Both the position numbers and the translations under genes were made by a program. Under the pieces are notes generated by a model. That model ran no database searches. It saw only the letters and a list, made by a program, of their open reading frames with translations, and had not been told where the DNA came from. A DNA stretch of 64,000 bases from Ktedonospora formicarum. Its GTDB lineage: Bacteria; Chloroflexota; Ktedonobacteria; Ktedonobacterales; Ktedonobacteraceae. Positions within the stretch are counted from its first letter, which is position 1, and each line of letters starts with the position of its first letter. The DNA lies in the NCBI RefSeq assembly GCF_016587355.1, contig NZ_BNJF01000001.1, forward strand, positions 4,121,721 through 4,185,720, read 5' to 3'. Shown one piece after another: positions 27,031 to 35,571 of this stretch.

Positions 27031-29271
27031 TTAAAGACCTTTGTAAAGTTGTTCAATGTGGCGGATCAGATCTTTATTGGCCTGTTTCTCATCGTCTGAC
27101 AACTCTTCATCACTGGTTGAGATCTCATTGGCATAGAGTTTGAGGCGCGTAACGATCTCCTGGCTACCTGCGATGCGAGCGAAATTGTGTACCAAAATCC
27201 GAGCCTGCTCATTCTGATCACGGCGTAGATCAGTGACAGCGGTAAGCGCGTAAAGGTCCGCGTACTGGCGTAAGAACTTACTCCAATGCTCGGGCTGGCT
27301 GAGCGTATTCATAACATGCTCGACCTGGGTAAGCGCTTTAGTTTCTTCGTCACGCGCCCGTTCAAGTTCATTGCGGAGCAGATAAATGCCCGCTCGCGCT
27401 GAACGTGTGTCTACGACACCAAGGGGGCGACGAGCCTGATGATAGAGGCGAAGAGCTTCTTCAAAGTCGGTGAGAGCCGCATCGAGCTCATCTTGTCCAC
27501 GCTTCGCCAGCCCACGGCTTAAGAAGGCGTCGGCAAGTCCAAGAATGTTTCCAGCCTGTTTGAAGCGTGTAATAGCGGCGTCACCGTTATTGATAGCTTC
27601 ATCCCAGGATTGTTTAGCGATGTTGACCTGTGAGAGGCTTAGAACGGCAGAGCCGTCACCTTCAAGGCTCTCTACCAGTTGGAATTGACGACCAGCCGCG
27701 AGGAAGGTTTCACTTGCCGCATCAAGCTCATCGCTCGCGAGCTGAACCTGTCCAAGCCCGAGAAGTGCCTGGGCTGCTATTAATGGCTCCTGGAATTTCT
27801 CGGCTTGCTCTTGAGAGCGAGTGAAGGATTGCTGCGCCTCGGAAAAATCACCGCTTGTCAGGAGGCGCTTTCCTAGCACTAGCTCAACCAGGGGTTGAAG
27901 ATTCTGTGCTAGCTTATTTTGCTGAATAGCCTCTTGGGCCGACTGTGCCAAACGCTCAGCCTCATGAAGCTCGCCTCCATAAATGAAAAGTTGAGCTGTA
28001 CCAAGCGCGATTTGCGCTCTTAGGCTAGCGCTAGTAAGCGGATCGAGTTCCTGGCAACGCTCCTGGGCCTCAGTATAGGCATTACGTGCCTGTTGAAAGC
28101 GTCCCATCTGTTGATAGGTATTGGCAATACCAAGAATCGCGTGTCCCTCTACCAGAATATTTTGTAGTTTATGAGCTTGAGCACGCGCGTTATCGAACAT
28201 CTTTAGAGCACTCTCAAGAAAGCCACTGCGATACTGGGCTTCGGCCTGATCCACAGCAGTCTCGGCCTGTCCAATGAGATAAGCAATTGCTTTGTATGTG
28301 CGGGCGGCGCGCTCTAGTAGTGAGTTCGCGTATGTAAGCTGCCCACGGCGCAGGTTGATTTCGCCAAGAACGCGATTGGCGTTGGCATTCCCAAGCGCAT
28401 TATGTTGTTTTGTGTAAAGGTCGAGGGCGCTTTGCGCGCCAATCAGGGCCTGCCCAACTTCGTTCTGGAGGAGCATGACTTCCGCCAGACCGAGATCAGC
28501 GTCTGCCTCTCCCAATTCGTATTCGAGTGAGTTCGAGGTCTTAAAGGCTTCGGCGAAGAGATTTGATGCAGTTTCGAGTTGTTCGCGTTCGAGGTAGATG
28601 CGTGCCATGCCAAGCTGAGCATCGATGGTCCCAAAGATGTCATTTGTATCTTGATAAATGGTCAGGGCTTGCTGATAGCCTGCCAGCGCGGGCTCAAAGT
28701 CCCGCTTCATGCGCTGGATATCAGCAAGACTACGGCTGGCATCGGCGAGATTAATGCGATCGTTTGCTTCTTTATAGAAGTGAATGGCATCTTGATAGTG
28801 TTCTGCCGCGTACTCATTATTGCCGCGTTGGAGTTCTATATGGCCGAGAGCCAGTTCTGTATTGCCTATTCCTTGAGCATTCTTGTGGGCACGATAGATC
28901 TGCTGGGCTTGTTGATAGGCATCCTGTGCGCGATCCAGGTGTGCGAGCTGGCGCTCGATATGTCCTACAGAGAGGATCGTGGCAGCTTCGCTCAGTGGGT
29001 GTTCAGAGTCACGGTAGAACTTGATCGCGCGTTGGTAACTAGTGATGGCTTGCTCTAAAGCATTATTTTCGCGTTGTACTTCAGCGATTAATGTGCGGCT
29101 ATCGCCAGCTCGCTTGAAGTCGCCACTCAGGCGAAAGCGAATTTCCGCGTCGTTAAAGGCATCGGATGCCTGATCGAGTTTCCCTTCATGGTATGCTTCA
29201 AGGCCAGCCTGGAGACGTTTTTCGGCCTGCTGCAAGTCTCTGGCCTGTTTCTCTGTATCCTGTGTTGACAT
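27031..29271 (-). CDS. Large TPR-repeat protein, 746 aa
   Basis: A long array of tetratricopeptide repeats, with about 40-residue units recurring from residue 15 to near the end. Typical units show the pattern AxxxLGxAxxxxGxxxxAxxxYxxA, for example LGNTELALGHIELQRGNNEY and FGTIDAQLGMARIYLEREQL. No enzymatic domain, signal peptide or membrane segment is visible, so it is probably a cytoplasmic scaffold. The last ~100 residues are less repeat-like and acidic. The ATG at 29271 has AAGGAA ten nt upstream; the open frame to 29454 is unsupported. A small cyclic-nucleotide-binding protein is encoded divergently 303 nt away. Confidence 0.85.
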   Translation of the reverse strand: MSTQDTEKQARDLQQAEKRLQAGLEAYHEGKLDQASDAFNDAEIRFRLSGDFKRAGDSRTLIAEVQRENNALEQAITSYQRAIKFYRDSEHPLSEAATILSVGHIERQLAHLDRAQDAYQQAQQIYRAHKNAQGIGNTELALGHIELQRGNNEYAAEHYQDAIHFYKEANDRINLADASRSLADIQRMKRDFEPALAGYQQALTIYQDTNDIFGTIDAQLGMARIYLEREQLETASNLFAEAFKTSNSLEYELGEADADLGLAEVMLLQNEVGQALIGAQSALDLYTKQHNALGNANANRVLGEINLRRGQLTYANSLLERAARTYKAIAYLIGQAETAVDQAEAQYRSGFLESALKMFDNARAQAHKLQNILVEGHAILGIANTYQQMGRFQQARNAYTEAQERCQELDPLTSASLRAQIALGTAQLFIYGGELHEAERLAQSAQEAIQQNKLAQNLQPLVELVLGKRLLTSGDFSEAQQSFTRSQEQAEKFQEPLIAAQALLGLGQVQLASDELDAASETFLAAGRQFQLVESLEGDGSAVLSLSQVNIAKQSWDEAINNGDAAITRFKQAGNILGLADAFLSRGLAKRGQDELDAALTDFEEALRLYHQARRPLGVVDTRSARAGIYLLRNELERARDEETKALTQVEHVMNTLSQPEHWSKFLRQYADLYALTAVTDLRRDQNEQARILVHNFARIAGSQEIVTRLKLYANEISTSDEELSDDEKQANKDLIRHIEQLYKGL

Positions 29272-29574
29272 AATATATCTATTCCTTAAGACGGCAAGGT
29301 CACTGGATGTGTCTTCAATGTGCTGTTTACCTGAATCCATTGTAGTGCCTGAGGTCCAGAAAGTCAAAGAAAGGTCGAGTGCGGCATCAAAATCATCGAT
29401 ACTAGCAAGGGAGTGGGTGTGGATGTTGGCGATGCAAGGGCGAAGCCATGCCAAGCAGGTGACCAGTGCTCTGAAGTATGGTAGAATACAAGCTACGATA
29501 TCAAATGAACCAGGCTTATTGGTCCACCTTTTTATTTACAGGATCAAGGCGCTGCCGAAGGGAGCCGTAAAACG
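29272..29574. other. Divergent promoter region between TPR gene and cNMP-binding gene
   Basis: 303 nt that should carry both promoters. No clear operator palindrome was recognised. Confidence 0.45.
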
Positions 29575-29994
29575 ATGAATGAAGACATCCTCTCGCGTGT
29601 AGATCTCTTTTCCACTTTAAGTAAGAAAGAATTGCAAGAGATTGCAAAGAATTGTCAGGAACGCTCATTCAGTGCAGGTTCTACCATTGTTTCACAAGGG
29701 GATACTGGTGTTGGGCTGTATGTACTGAAGAGTGGAAAGGTACGTATTATTCAAGCACAGAGTCCTGACGGGGCTGAAGAGGTTATTGGTAGTGCTTCGG
29801 CTGGTGATGTGCTTGGTGAGATGGCGCTTCTCGATGAGCAGCCGCGTTCAGCGACTGTGATTGCCGAAGAAGATGTCACAGCACTTGTTCTGCCTGTCTG
29901 GGAATTCCGTAGTATTTTGCGTTCGCAGTCTGATATTGCGTTGAAGTTGTTGGCTGTATTGAGTCGCCGTTTGCGAAAGGCTGAGGCTCGTTAG
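29575..29994 (+). CDS. Stand-alone cyclic-nucleotide-binding domain protein
   Basis: 139 aa consisting only of a CAP/CRP-type effector domain. The beta-roll begins about residue 10 (LFSTLSKKELQEIAKNC). The phosphate-binding cassette is GEMALLDEQPRSATV, with the Glu and Arg that contact cyclic nucleotide. A single C-terminal helix (ALKLLAVLSRRLRKAEAR) takes the place of the usual DNA-binding helix-turn-helix. It therefore may sense a cyclic nucleotide and act through a partner protein. GGGAG lies upstream of the ATG. It is divergent from the TPR gene and convergent with nrdR. Confidence 0.88.
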   Translation: MNEDILSRVDLFSTLSKKELQEIAKNCQERSFSAGSTIVSQGDTGVGLYVLKSGKVRIIQAQSPDGAEEVIGSASAGDVLGEMALLDEQPRSATVIAEEDVTALVLPVWEFRSILRSQSDIALKLLAVLSRRLRKAEAR

Positions 29995-30041
29995 TCCAAT
30001 AGTGCAATGCGTATCCCACAATTCGTATTAGCGAACGGGCG

Positions 30042-30087
30042 AGGTAGAGTAGTGTGCGTAGGCATGATTGCAGCGCCTACTCTACCT
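30042..30087. terminator. Shared hairpin between convergent cNMP-binding gene and nrdR
   Basis: AGGTAGAGTAG pairs with CTACTCTACCT around a long loop. The right arm includes the nrdR stop codon. No strong T-tract, so efficiency is uncertain. Confidence 0.6.
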
Positions 30088-30580
30088 TCTGCTCATGGGG
30101 CTGTGGTACCTGAGAGTGCGGATCGGACTTGCTGTCCTTGTGCATGAGTTTCTGCATCTCCTCGAACATCGTCTCTACATCGGTAAACGAATGGTAGACA
30201 CTTGCGAAGCGGATATACGCGATTTTGTCGAGAAGACGCAAACGCTCCATAACCAGTTCGCCAATCATGCTGCTTGGGATCTCCTGCTTTCCTGATCGGT
30301 CAAGAGCTTGTTCTATTTCCTCTACCGCTTTCTCTATTTCGCTTGCTGGTAATGGGCGTTTTTCGCACGCCTTGCGTAGCCCAACGTATAGCTTCATACG
30401 GTCGAATGCCTCGCGCCGTTGGTCGCTTTTAATGACCATGAGAGGCGCTTTCTCAACACGCTCGTAGGTACTGAAACGCCCCTTGCAATGATCACATTCG
30501 CGGCGTCTGTGGATGGCATCACCGATATCGCGTGAATCTTTCACGCGAGACTCGGTACATCCGCAATAAGGACATTTCAT
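30077..30580 (-). CDS. nrdR: Transcriptional repressor NrdR
   Basis: NrdR represses ribonucleotide reductase genes in response to ATP/dATP. The 167-aa protein has the N-terminal zinc ribbon with MKCPYCGCTESRVKDSR and CDHCKGRFSTYE (four Cys). It then has the ATP-cone with VIKSDQRREAFDRMKLYVGL and the C-terminal KIAYIRFASVYHSFTDV. All family landmarks are present, and about 20 extra polar residues follow at the C-terminus. No nrd gene is in this window, so its targets lie elsewhere. Confidence 0.95.
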   Translation of the reverse strand: MKCPYCGCTESRVKDSRDIGDAIHRRRECDHCKGRFSTYERVEKAPLMVIKSDQRREAFDRMKLYVGLRKACEKRPLPASEIEKAVEEIEQALDRSGKQEIPSSMIGELVMERLRLLDKIAYIRFASVYHSFTDVETMFEEMQKLMHKDSKSDPHSQVPQPHEQKVE

Positions 30581-30664
30581 TCTGGCTCTCCAATACTAAG
30601 TTGTCTGCAACAGGCATATTCTATCACAACTGTGAAGCTTGGAGACAGTTTTGGTATACATACC

Positions 30665-30928
30665 CTAGCGTGCGCGAGATGAGGCGAGTCTGGATTGATG
30701 TGAGCTGGCATGGCGCTCCTCTACCCTGGCCTGCTCGTCGGTAATCTGTTGTAAATGTGGATGGACTTTGCCAACATATCCTGAGCGTAGGCGTGAACCT
30801 TCGCGCCAGTAGGCATACCAGTAGGGACCATGACCAGGGCCATTGCGGCAGGTACTACATGCTTCCTTTCCACACTTTCGATGTTGTAGCTGGTAAGTAA
30901 TATGTTGATCACTTGGTATAACTTTCAT
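30665..30928 (-). CDS. Small Cys-rich protein with CGKxxCxxC...GHGPYWY motif
   Basis: An 87-aa protein. The central motif is CGKEACSTCRNGPGHGPYWY, followed by YWREGSRLRSGYVGK. This matches a short conserved domain known from many bacterial hypothetical proteins (I believe a DUF6788-type domain; the name is from memory). Three cysteines in this motif suggest metal or redox chemistry, but no function is established. The C-terminal tail is rich in Arg, Ser and His. I chose the ATG at 30928, preceded by GAGGAAGG; in-frame ATG at 30940 and TTG at 30955 are alternatives. Confidence 0.7.
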   Translation of the reverse strand: MKVIPSDQHITYQLQHRKCGKEACSTCRNGPGHGPYWYAYWREGSRLRSGYVGKVHPHLQQITDEQARVEERHASSHQSRLASSRAR

Positions 30929-31429
30929 CGCCTTCCTCATTACTCGTACCACCAATATGGCTCAGATAGCATTTGACGCAAGAATGAATATTGAATGTAT
31001 ATGTAAACCTCTATTATCATAACATCTTATGGTGAACATTGTATGAATTTCTGCCTTCCAAATATGAAACATAGTTCACCAGATGTTTCACATCTGTAGA
31101 TGATTTCATCATAAAATATCTTTTGAGCTTATATTGAAGGATATTTGCATTGTTACATTTTGTTAGGATGGTAGGTTGAGTCTGTCGGATATAGAAACAT
31201 GACTATCGATATGCCTGCGTTAGAGCGATATCAGAAACTGTAAAGTAAGGATCAGAGATTATTCGGGGACAAGATGTAAATTATTCTGTTTAGTTGCTTA
31301 AAGTGCTTGAGTGTGCCCCAGTCCTTCGTGGAATGATGTATAATATGATCTGTACATCTATCTCCGGCGAGAGTCTTCTATTCCGTTGTGTTGTGTTGTG
31401 TTGTAGAATCGGAAAGAGGAAGCACAAGT
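30929..31429. other. AT-rich intergenic region upstream of hpf
   Basis: About 500 nt of AT-rich sequence with the hpf promoter region. Four tandem TTGTG units (about 31385-31404) lie in the presumed leader shortly before the ribosome site. No gene recognised. Confidence 0.5.
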
Positions 31430-32059
31430 ATGCAAATAATCATCACAGGCCGACAGATGCACGTCTCCCCACAGTTGCGTCAGCGCATCGAACGTAAACT
31501 CCAGCGCCTTTCCCGCTTAATTGATGAGAATGCACTCGTGGAAGTGACGGTAACCGAGGGGCAGACAAGAAGTGCTCAGGACCGTTTTTCTGTCCAGATT
31601 GCGTTGCCAGGTCATGGTCATGTTCATGCTGTGCGTAGCGAAGTAAGCGCGCTTACCGTGAATGCCGCGCTTGACGTTGTGGTCGATAAAGTTGTGTATC
31701 AGCTGGGCCGTCAGAAGGATCGCCTGACGACGCGCCGCCAGCACGCTCCTGCTATGAAAACGCTCGCTCTCTCGCGCACTGGCCGTTTATCTGCTTTGGA
31801 AGAGGAAGCTGAAGCATTTTCTGAAAGCATGACTGAGAGCCAGATGATGGAAGAGCAGGAGAATGAACAGATCTGGTCTCAGATTGTGGAGATCAAGAGA
31901 TTGCCAACCAAGCCAATGACTGATAAAGAGGTTATTGAGCTTATGGAGAAAGATAAATCGGCTTACTATCCCTTCTATAACCAGGAAACGAGCAGTGTCA
32001 ATGTCATGTATCGACTGGATCAGGGTGGCTATGGCCTGCTTATTCCAGCCGTAGAATAA
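31430..32059 (+). CDS. hpf: Long-form ribosome hibernation promoting factor
   Basis: 209 aa. The N-terminal domain (MQIIITGRQMHVSPQLRQRI) binds the 30S decoding region. The C-terminal domain (YYPFYNQETSSVNVMYR, then QGGYGLLIP) mediates dimerisation of 70S ribosomes into inactive 100S particles, as in the long HPF of Gram-positive bacteria and cyanobacteria. A charged linker (residues ~110-150) separates the two. The ATG at 31430 has GAGGAAG nine nt upstream; the frame is open from 31388 but unsupported. It is monocistronic, with a strong terminator after it. Confidence 0.93.
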   Translation: MQIIITGRQMHVSPQLRQRIERKLQRLSRLIDENALVEVTVTEGQTRSAQDRFSVQIALPGHGHVHAVRSEVSALTVNAALDVVVDKVVYQLGRQKDRLTTRRQHAPAMKTLALSRTGRLSALEEEAEAFSESMTESQMMEEQENEQIWSQIVEIKRLPTKPMTDKEVIELMEKDKSAYYPFYNQETSSVNVMYRLDQGGYGLLIPAVE

Positions 32060-32078
32060 AATATTCCCCAGAATAGCC

Positions 32079-32116
32079 AGAAGCCCGGCATGGATTATTG
32101 TCCATGCCGGGCTTCT
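32079..32116 (+). terminator. Terminator of hpf
   Basis: AGAAGCCCGGCATGGA pairs exactly with TCCATGCCGGGCTTCT around a 6-nt loop, followed by GTGTCTCTT. A clear intrinsic-type hairpin 20 nt after the hpf stop. Confidence 0.85.
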
Positions 32117-32192
32117 GTGTCTCTTATGATCTTTGATGCCTCGCTGATATTTCCACTGGTGACAATAGAGCATTGAGATGATTTGGGGCTTC

Positions 32193-32840
32193 TTAAGGGA
32201 TATGGACCTCGAATTTCCATGGAGGAATGATTGGGGACTCAAAAAGCCCTAAAGGATCAGCAGCCAGAACTGTCAGTTGTTTGCTCTCGGCTTTGAGTGC
32301 TGGACGGAAGCGCGCGCTTCCTTGATAAATGATTTCCTCTGAGCCATTCCCCAGATCGGGGCGCGCGAGTAATGTTCCGCCTCGATCCCCGAACCAGTGA
32401 TTCCCAATATCATCTTGCAAAGAGAATATGATACGTGGAACGAAAGCAAAGCCGCTCGCAAGTGGAGGTCGCATCCAGAGATATTGAATTTCAAAGTACT
32501 GTTGATAATAGCAGAGCCGATGGAGCAACAGGGTCATGCCCTGTTGCTTTTGCTCAATTTCCAGATTTACAACCCGCTCAGGTTCTTGTGTTTCGCTACT
32601 GGTGCTCTCCCCTTTGAGTGTGGTGGGAGTCTGGGGTGGCGCGGAAGTGACCACAGGGGGGCGTGAGGCCAGTTCCAGAGCCTTTGGCGAGAACGGAGCA
32701 GAATCTTGAAGTATTTCATTGCACAATTGAAGGCATGCATCGCAGATATACGCAGCTCCAGGTCCCGCGACGATACGTTTCACTTCTGATGCATGGCGCC
32801 CACAAAACGAGCAACGTGCCAGAGACCGATCTGTACTCAT
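32193..32840 (-). CDS. ClpX-type C4 zinc-finger protein without AAA+ domain
   Basis: 215 aa. The N-terminus (CSFCGRHASEVKRIVAGPG, then YICDACLQLC) is the C4 zinc-binding domain found at the N-terminus of ClpX, where it dimerises and recruits substrates or adaptors. Here it is not followed by the ATPase. Instead there is a Pro/Thr/Ser-rich linker (residues ~55-90) and a beta-rich C-terminal domain (FAFVPRIIFSLQDDIGNHWF and WKFEVHIP) that I cannot assign. It may act as an adaptor or metal-dependent binding protein. The ATG at 32840 has GGGAGG upstream. It lies just downstream of murT-gatD on the same strand, 38 nt away, so it may share their transcript. Confidence 0.78.
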   Translation of the reverse strand: MSTDRSLARCSFCGRHASEVKRIVAGPGAAYICDACLQLCNEILQDSAPFSPKALELASRPPVVTSAPPQTPTTLKGESTSSETQEPERVVNLEIEQKQQGMTLLLHRLCYYQQYFEIQYLWMRPPLASGFAFVPRIIFSLQDDIGNHWFGDRGGTLLARPDLGNGSEEIIYQGSARFRPALKAESKQLTVLAADPLGLFESPIIPPWKFEVHIP

Positions 32841-32878
32841 CAAACCTCCCTCTGTGGTATTCTTGCTGTGTTGAACTC

Positions 32879-33799
32879 CTATTGTTTTATATGAGTGCGT
32901 ATTGCAGCCGTAGCGGCGTTGTGCAGACCGAGGCGCTCAAGAATATAGGTATGTGCCTCCCATTCCAGTGTATCATCTAATGGCGCGAGCGTAAGTGGAG
33001 AGGGTGAAGTGGCCTCCTCCTTTGTGAGTGTTGTCACCGCCAGTACATCTTCAGAGGTGTCTTGCTCCAGCCTTTGTCCGTTATTTGTAGCTGAAAAGGC
33101 AGCTATAGTGCTTTCATCATCATCTTCTTTGTATTTCCGCTTGAGCGCTAAAGAGATAAGATGGTCTGCGAAATGGGGGTTTTTGGGTAAGAGCGAGCCG
33201 TGGAGATAGGTTCCATAGGCATTACGATAAATCGCGCCCTCGGTATGGTCCTCGGCATTGTTCCCAAAGCCTTTGAGAACTTTCCCCAAAGGTTTTGCGG
33301 TTCCCAGGTAGGTGCGCCCGCCATGATTCTCAAATCCAACCAGCGTTGTTCCATTCCAGCTTAAGGCTATATCGCCAATACAGCGTGCCACTCGTGCGCC
33401 TTTATGGATTGTCCAGGCATCAAAGACACCCAGCCCTCGCATATCTGGACCTTCAGCCGGGCGATAATAGTGTGCTAGCAATTGGAATCCCCCACACACA
33501 GCCAGCACAGGCATATCATCTTCGACCGCCGCCCATAAGCCGATGCCCTTGAGCTCATAGAGATCCTGAGCGACTGGGGCCTGTTCTTTATCCTGCCCTC
33601 CCCCAATGAAAAGCATATCGTATTCATCGGGGGCGAGGGCGTCTCCAATACCCAGCCCAACAACACGAAGCTCGATTCCGCGAGCCTGGCAACGACGCTG
33701 AAGCGTCATGATATTACCTCGGTCACCATAGAGATTGAGTTGATCTGGATAGAGGTGACCAAGGGTAAGCGTGAGAGGCTTGACGGAAGCGTACGTCAT
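32879..33799 (-). CDS. gatD: Lipid II isoglutaminyl synthase, glutaminase subunit GatD
   Basis: 306 aa. GatD is a class I glutamine amidotransferase (CobB/CobQ type) that supplies ammonia to MurT for amidation of D-Glu in lipid II stem peptides. The nucleophile Cys is in LAVCGGFQLL, and the catalytic His is in TYLHGSLLPKNP. The N-terminal LTLGHLYPDQLNLYGDRGNI is typical. Compared with the usual ~240-260 aa, it has an extra acidic C-terminal segment of about 60-80 residues. Its start overlaps the murT stop (ATGA at 33796-33799), so the two subunits are translationally coupled. Confidence 0.9.
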   Translation of the reverse strand: MTYASVKPLTLTLGHLYPDQLNLYGDRGNIMTLQRRCQARGIELRVVGLGIGDALAPDEYDMLFIGGGQDKEQAPVAQDLYELKGIGLWAAVEDDMPVLAVCGGFQLLAHYYRPAEGPDMRGLGVFDAWTIHKGARVARCIGDIALSWNGTTLVGFENHGGRTYLGTAKPLGKVLKGFGNNAEDHTEGAIYRNAYGTYLHGSLLPKNPHFADHLISLALKRKYKEDDDESTIAAFSATNNGQRLEQDTSEDVLAVTTLTKEEATSPSPLTLAPLDDTLEWEAHTYILERLGLHNAATAAIRTHIKQ

Positions 33800-35571
33800 G
33801 CGTCTCTTCCTTCCCAGTAGCGGGGTGTAAGGCCCTGCTGTTCTAAATGACGATGAATTTCTAATAAACCTGTATACGTAGGAACGATGAACAAAGTTTC
33901 TCCGGGAGGCGTACCCTCTATTGCTTTATTCACCGCCTCTTGCAGCCCGTAGATACGTGCGGAGGGGAGGGTCGCTTGACGATCGGTGTCACTCTGCTTC
34001 CCTTTCCTGCGTGCCGAAGAGCGTTTAGATGCCTGTTTTACCTTCTCGGCACGTAAAGGCGTCGAAGGAATAAGTGTCATCTTGTTTTCGTCTATACCTG
34101 CATATTTTAGCCGAAGCATAAGGTCACGCGCGCGTGTTCCCGAAATGGTGACGGACGCGATATGCTCGAGTGCCCTTTCAAAATCTACGTCCCAGATCCA
34201 GGAAATATCTCGCCCGTCAGCAGTGTTATCATTGAGGACAAATAACACATGTCGCTGAGTTGGCTCCTGGACCGGTTCCGGACTGGAATTGCCTACCGAT
34301 GGAGCTCCATTGCCTTCCATTGCCTGAGGCTTCTCAGGGATGGTGGGTTGCGTCGCCTCGACCGTGCGCTCACTAAAGAGTGTGCGTAGTACCTCGTTGA
34401 AGCCGGTTGGATTTTTTGCGAGGAGCAAACGAACGACGCGACCATCGATATCAACGCTTTCGCCACGACCAAAGACAGGCTTAAAGCTTTGTATGCCTTT
34501 CTGGACTGGTTCCCAGGGAATATCAAGTGCTTTGGCAATCGCGATGGCCCCAAGTGCGTTGTAGATATTGTATATGCCAGGCAATGGTACGATGAGATCG
34601 TGCTTCTCGTCACCGATAGCGATACGCAGGCGCTGGCGATCAAAGCCCTCGGCGTGAATACCGGTCACACGAATCTGTGGTTGCGGGCGTGACCAATCGC
34701 CGTTTGGACAGTGATAATGCCCGATATGGCTATAGAATCGCGCGTCGTATTCATATTCACGACCGCAAATTGGGCAGACACGAGCATCGATGACCTGGTG
34801 TTGTTCATCCTCCTGCTTGTGGCGTAAATCAAGCGATAGGTCATCTATGCCGTAGTAAATGATAGTACCTGCAAAATCTCTTCCAAGCTGTGCTGTGGTA
34901 GGGTCATCAGCATTCAGCACCAGAATGGTACTTGTGGGTAGTTTTTGTAATGTATCGTGCCACTGACTGGAGATACTATCGACCTCTCCATAGCGGTCGA
35001 GCTGGTCGCGGAAGAGATTGTTAAAGAGAAGTACGCGTGGTGTTACTGCCTGGGTGATCTGGGGAAGGGTTGCCTCATCAACCTCAAGGATCGAGATGGC
35101 TTTCCCTGCGCGTTTAAGCTTACCGCTAGGTAGAGCACGAATAACCAAGGAACTGGCGATGCCGCGCATCAGGTTTGAGCCTTCCTTATTATGCCAGACA
35201 CGTAAGCCTGAGTGACGCATGATCGCTGCGACAAAGCCACTGGTTGTGGTTTTGCCATTTGTGCCAGTGACGATGATGCTACCATGTTCAAGCTGTGTGG
35301 CCAGGTGCTCGACGATGTCAGGGTACATGCGCTGTGCTACGATACCAACGATGCTAGTTCCTCCACCTACGTGAAGACGACGGCTCAATGCTCCTGCGGT
35401 ACGCCCTGCTACGATTGCCAAACCCGCACGTAGCTGGTGGTTCTGGGGTTCAGATGGTCGCTGACTCACTTTGCCACGCCATTTGCCTGCGAGCGCATTG
35501 CGACTCAATGGCTGTTGGGGTGGTGTATCTGGCTCCTGTTTCAATGGCTGAGACGATTTATCTTTGCGCAT
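33796..35571 (-). CDS. murT: Lipid II isoglutaminyl synthase, Mur-ligase-like subunit MurT
   Basis: 591 aa. MurT is a Mur-ligase relative that amidates the D-iso-Glu of peptidoglycan precursors using GatD-derived ammonia. It has the ATP-binding loop TGTNGKTTTSG, the family-specific Cys zinc ribbon CPICGREYEYDARFYSHIGH, and a C-terminal DUF1727 domain with the catalytic Asp region FVLNDNTADGRDISWIWD. Usual length is about 440-460 aa. Excess length comes from a Pro-rich N-terminal extension, a low-complexity insert (residues ~400-440, TIPEKPQAMEGNGAPS) and a basic insert near ASKRSSARRKGKQSD. GGAGG lies upstream of the ATG at 35571. It implies amidated, monoderm-type peptidoglycan. Confidence 0.9.
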   Translation of the reverse strand: MRKDKSSQPLKQEPDTPPQQPLSRNALAGKWRGKVSQRPSEPQNHQLRAGLAIVAGRTAGALSRRLHVGGGTSIVGIVAQRMYPDIVEHLATQLEHGSIIVTGTNGKTTTSGFVAAIMRHSGLRVWHNKEGSNLMRGIASSLVIRALPSGKLKRAGKAISILEVDEATLPQITQAVTPRVLLFNNLFRDQLDRYGEVDSISSQWHDTLQKLPTSTILVLNADDPTTAQLGRDFAGTIIYYGIDDLSLDLRHKQEDEQHQVIDARVCPICGREYEYDARFYSHIGHYHCPNGDWSRPQPQIRVTGIHAEGFDRQRLRIAIGDEKHDLIVPLPGIYNIYNALGAIAIAKALDIPWEPVQKGIQSFKPVFGRGESVDIDGRVVRLLLAKNPTGFNEVLRTLFSERTVEATQPTIPEKPQAMEGNGAPSVGNSSPEPVQEPTQRHVLFVLNDNTADGRDISWIWDVDFERALEHIASVTISGTRARDLMLRLKYAGIDENKMTLIPSTPLRAEKVKQASKRSSARRKGKQSDTDRQATLPSARIYGLQEAVNKAIEGTPPGETLFIVPTYTGLLEIHRHLEQQGLTPRYWEGRDA

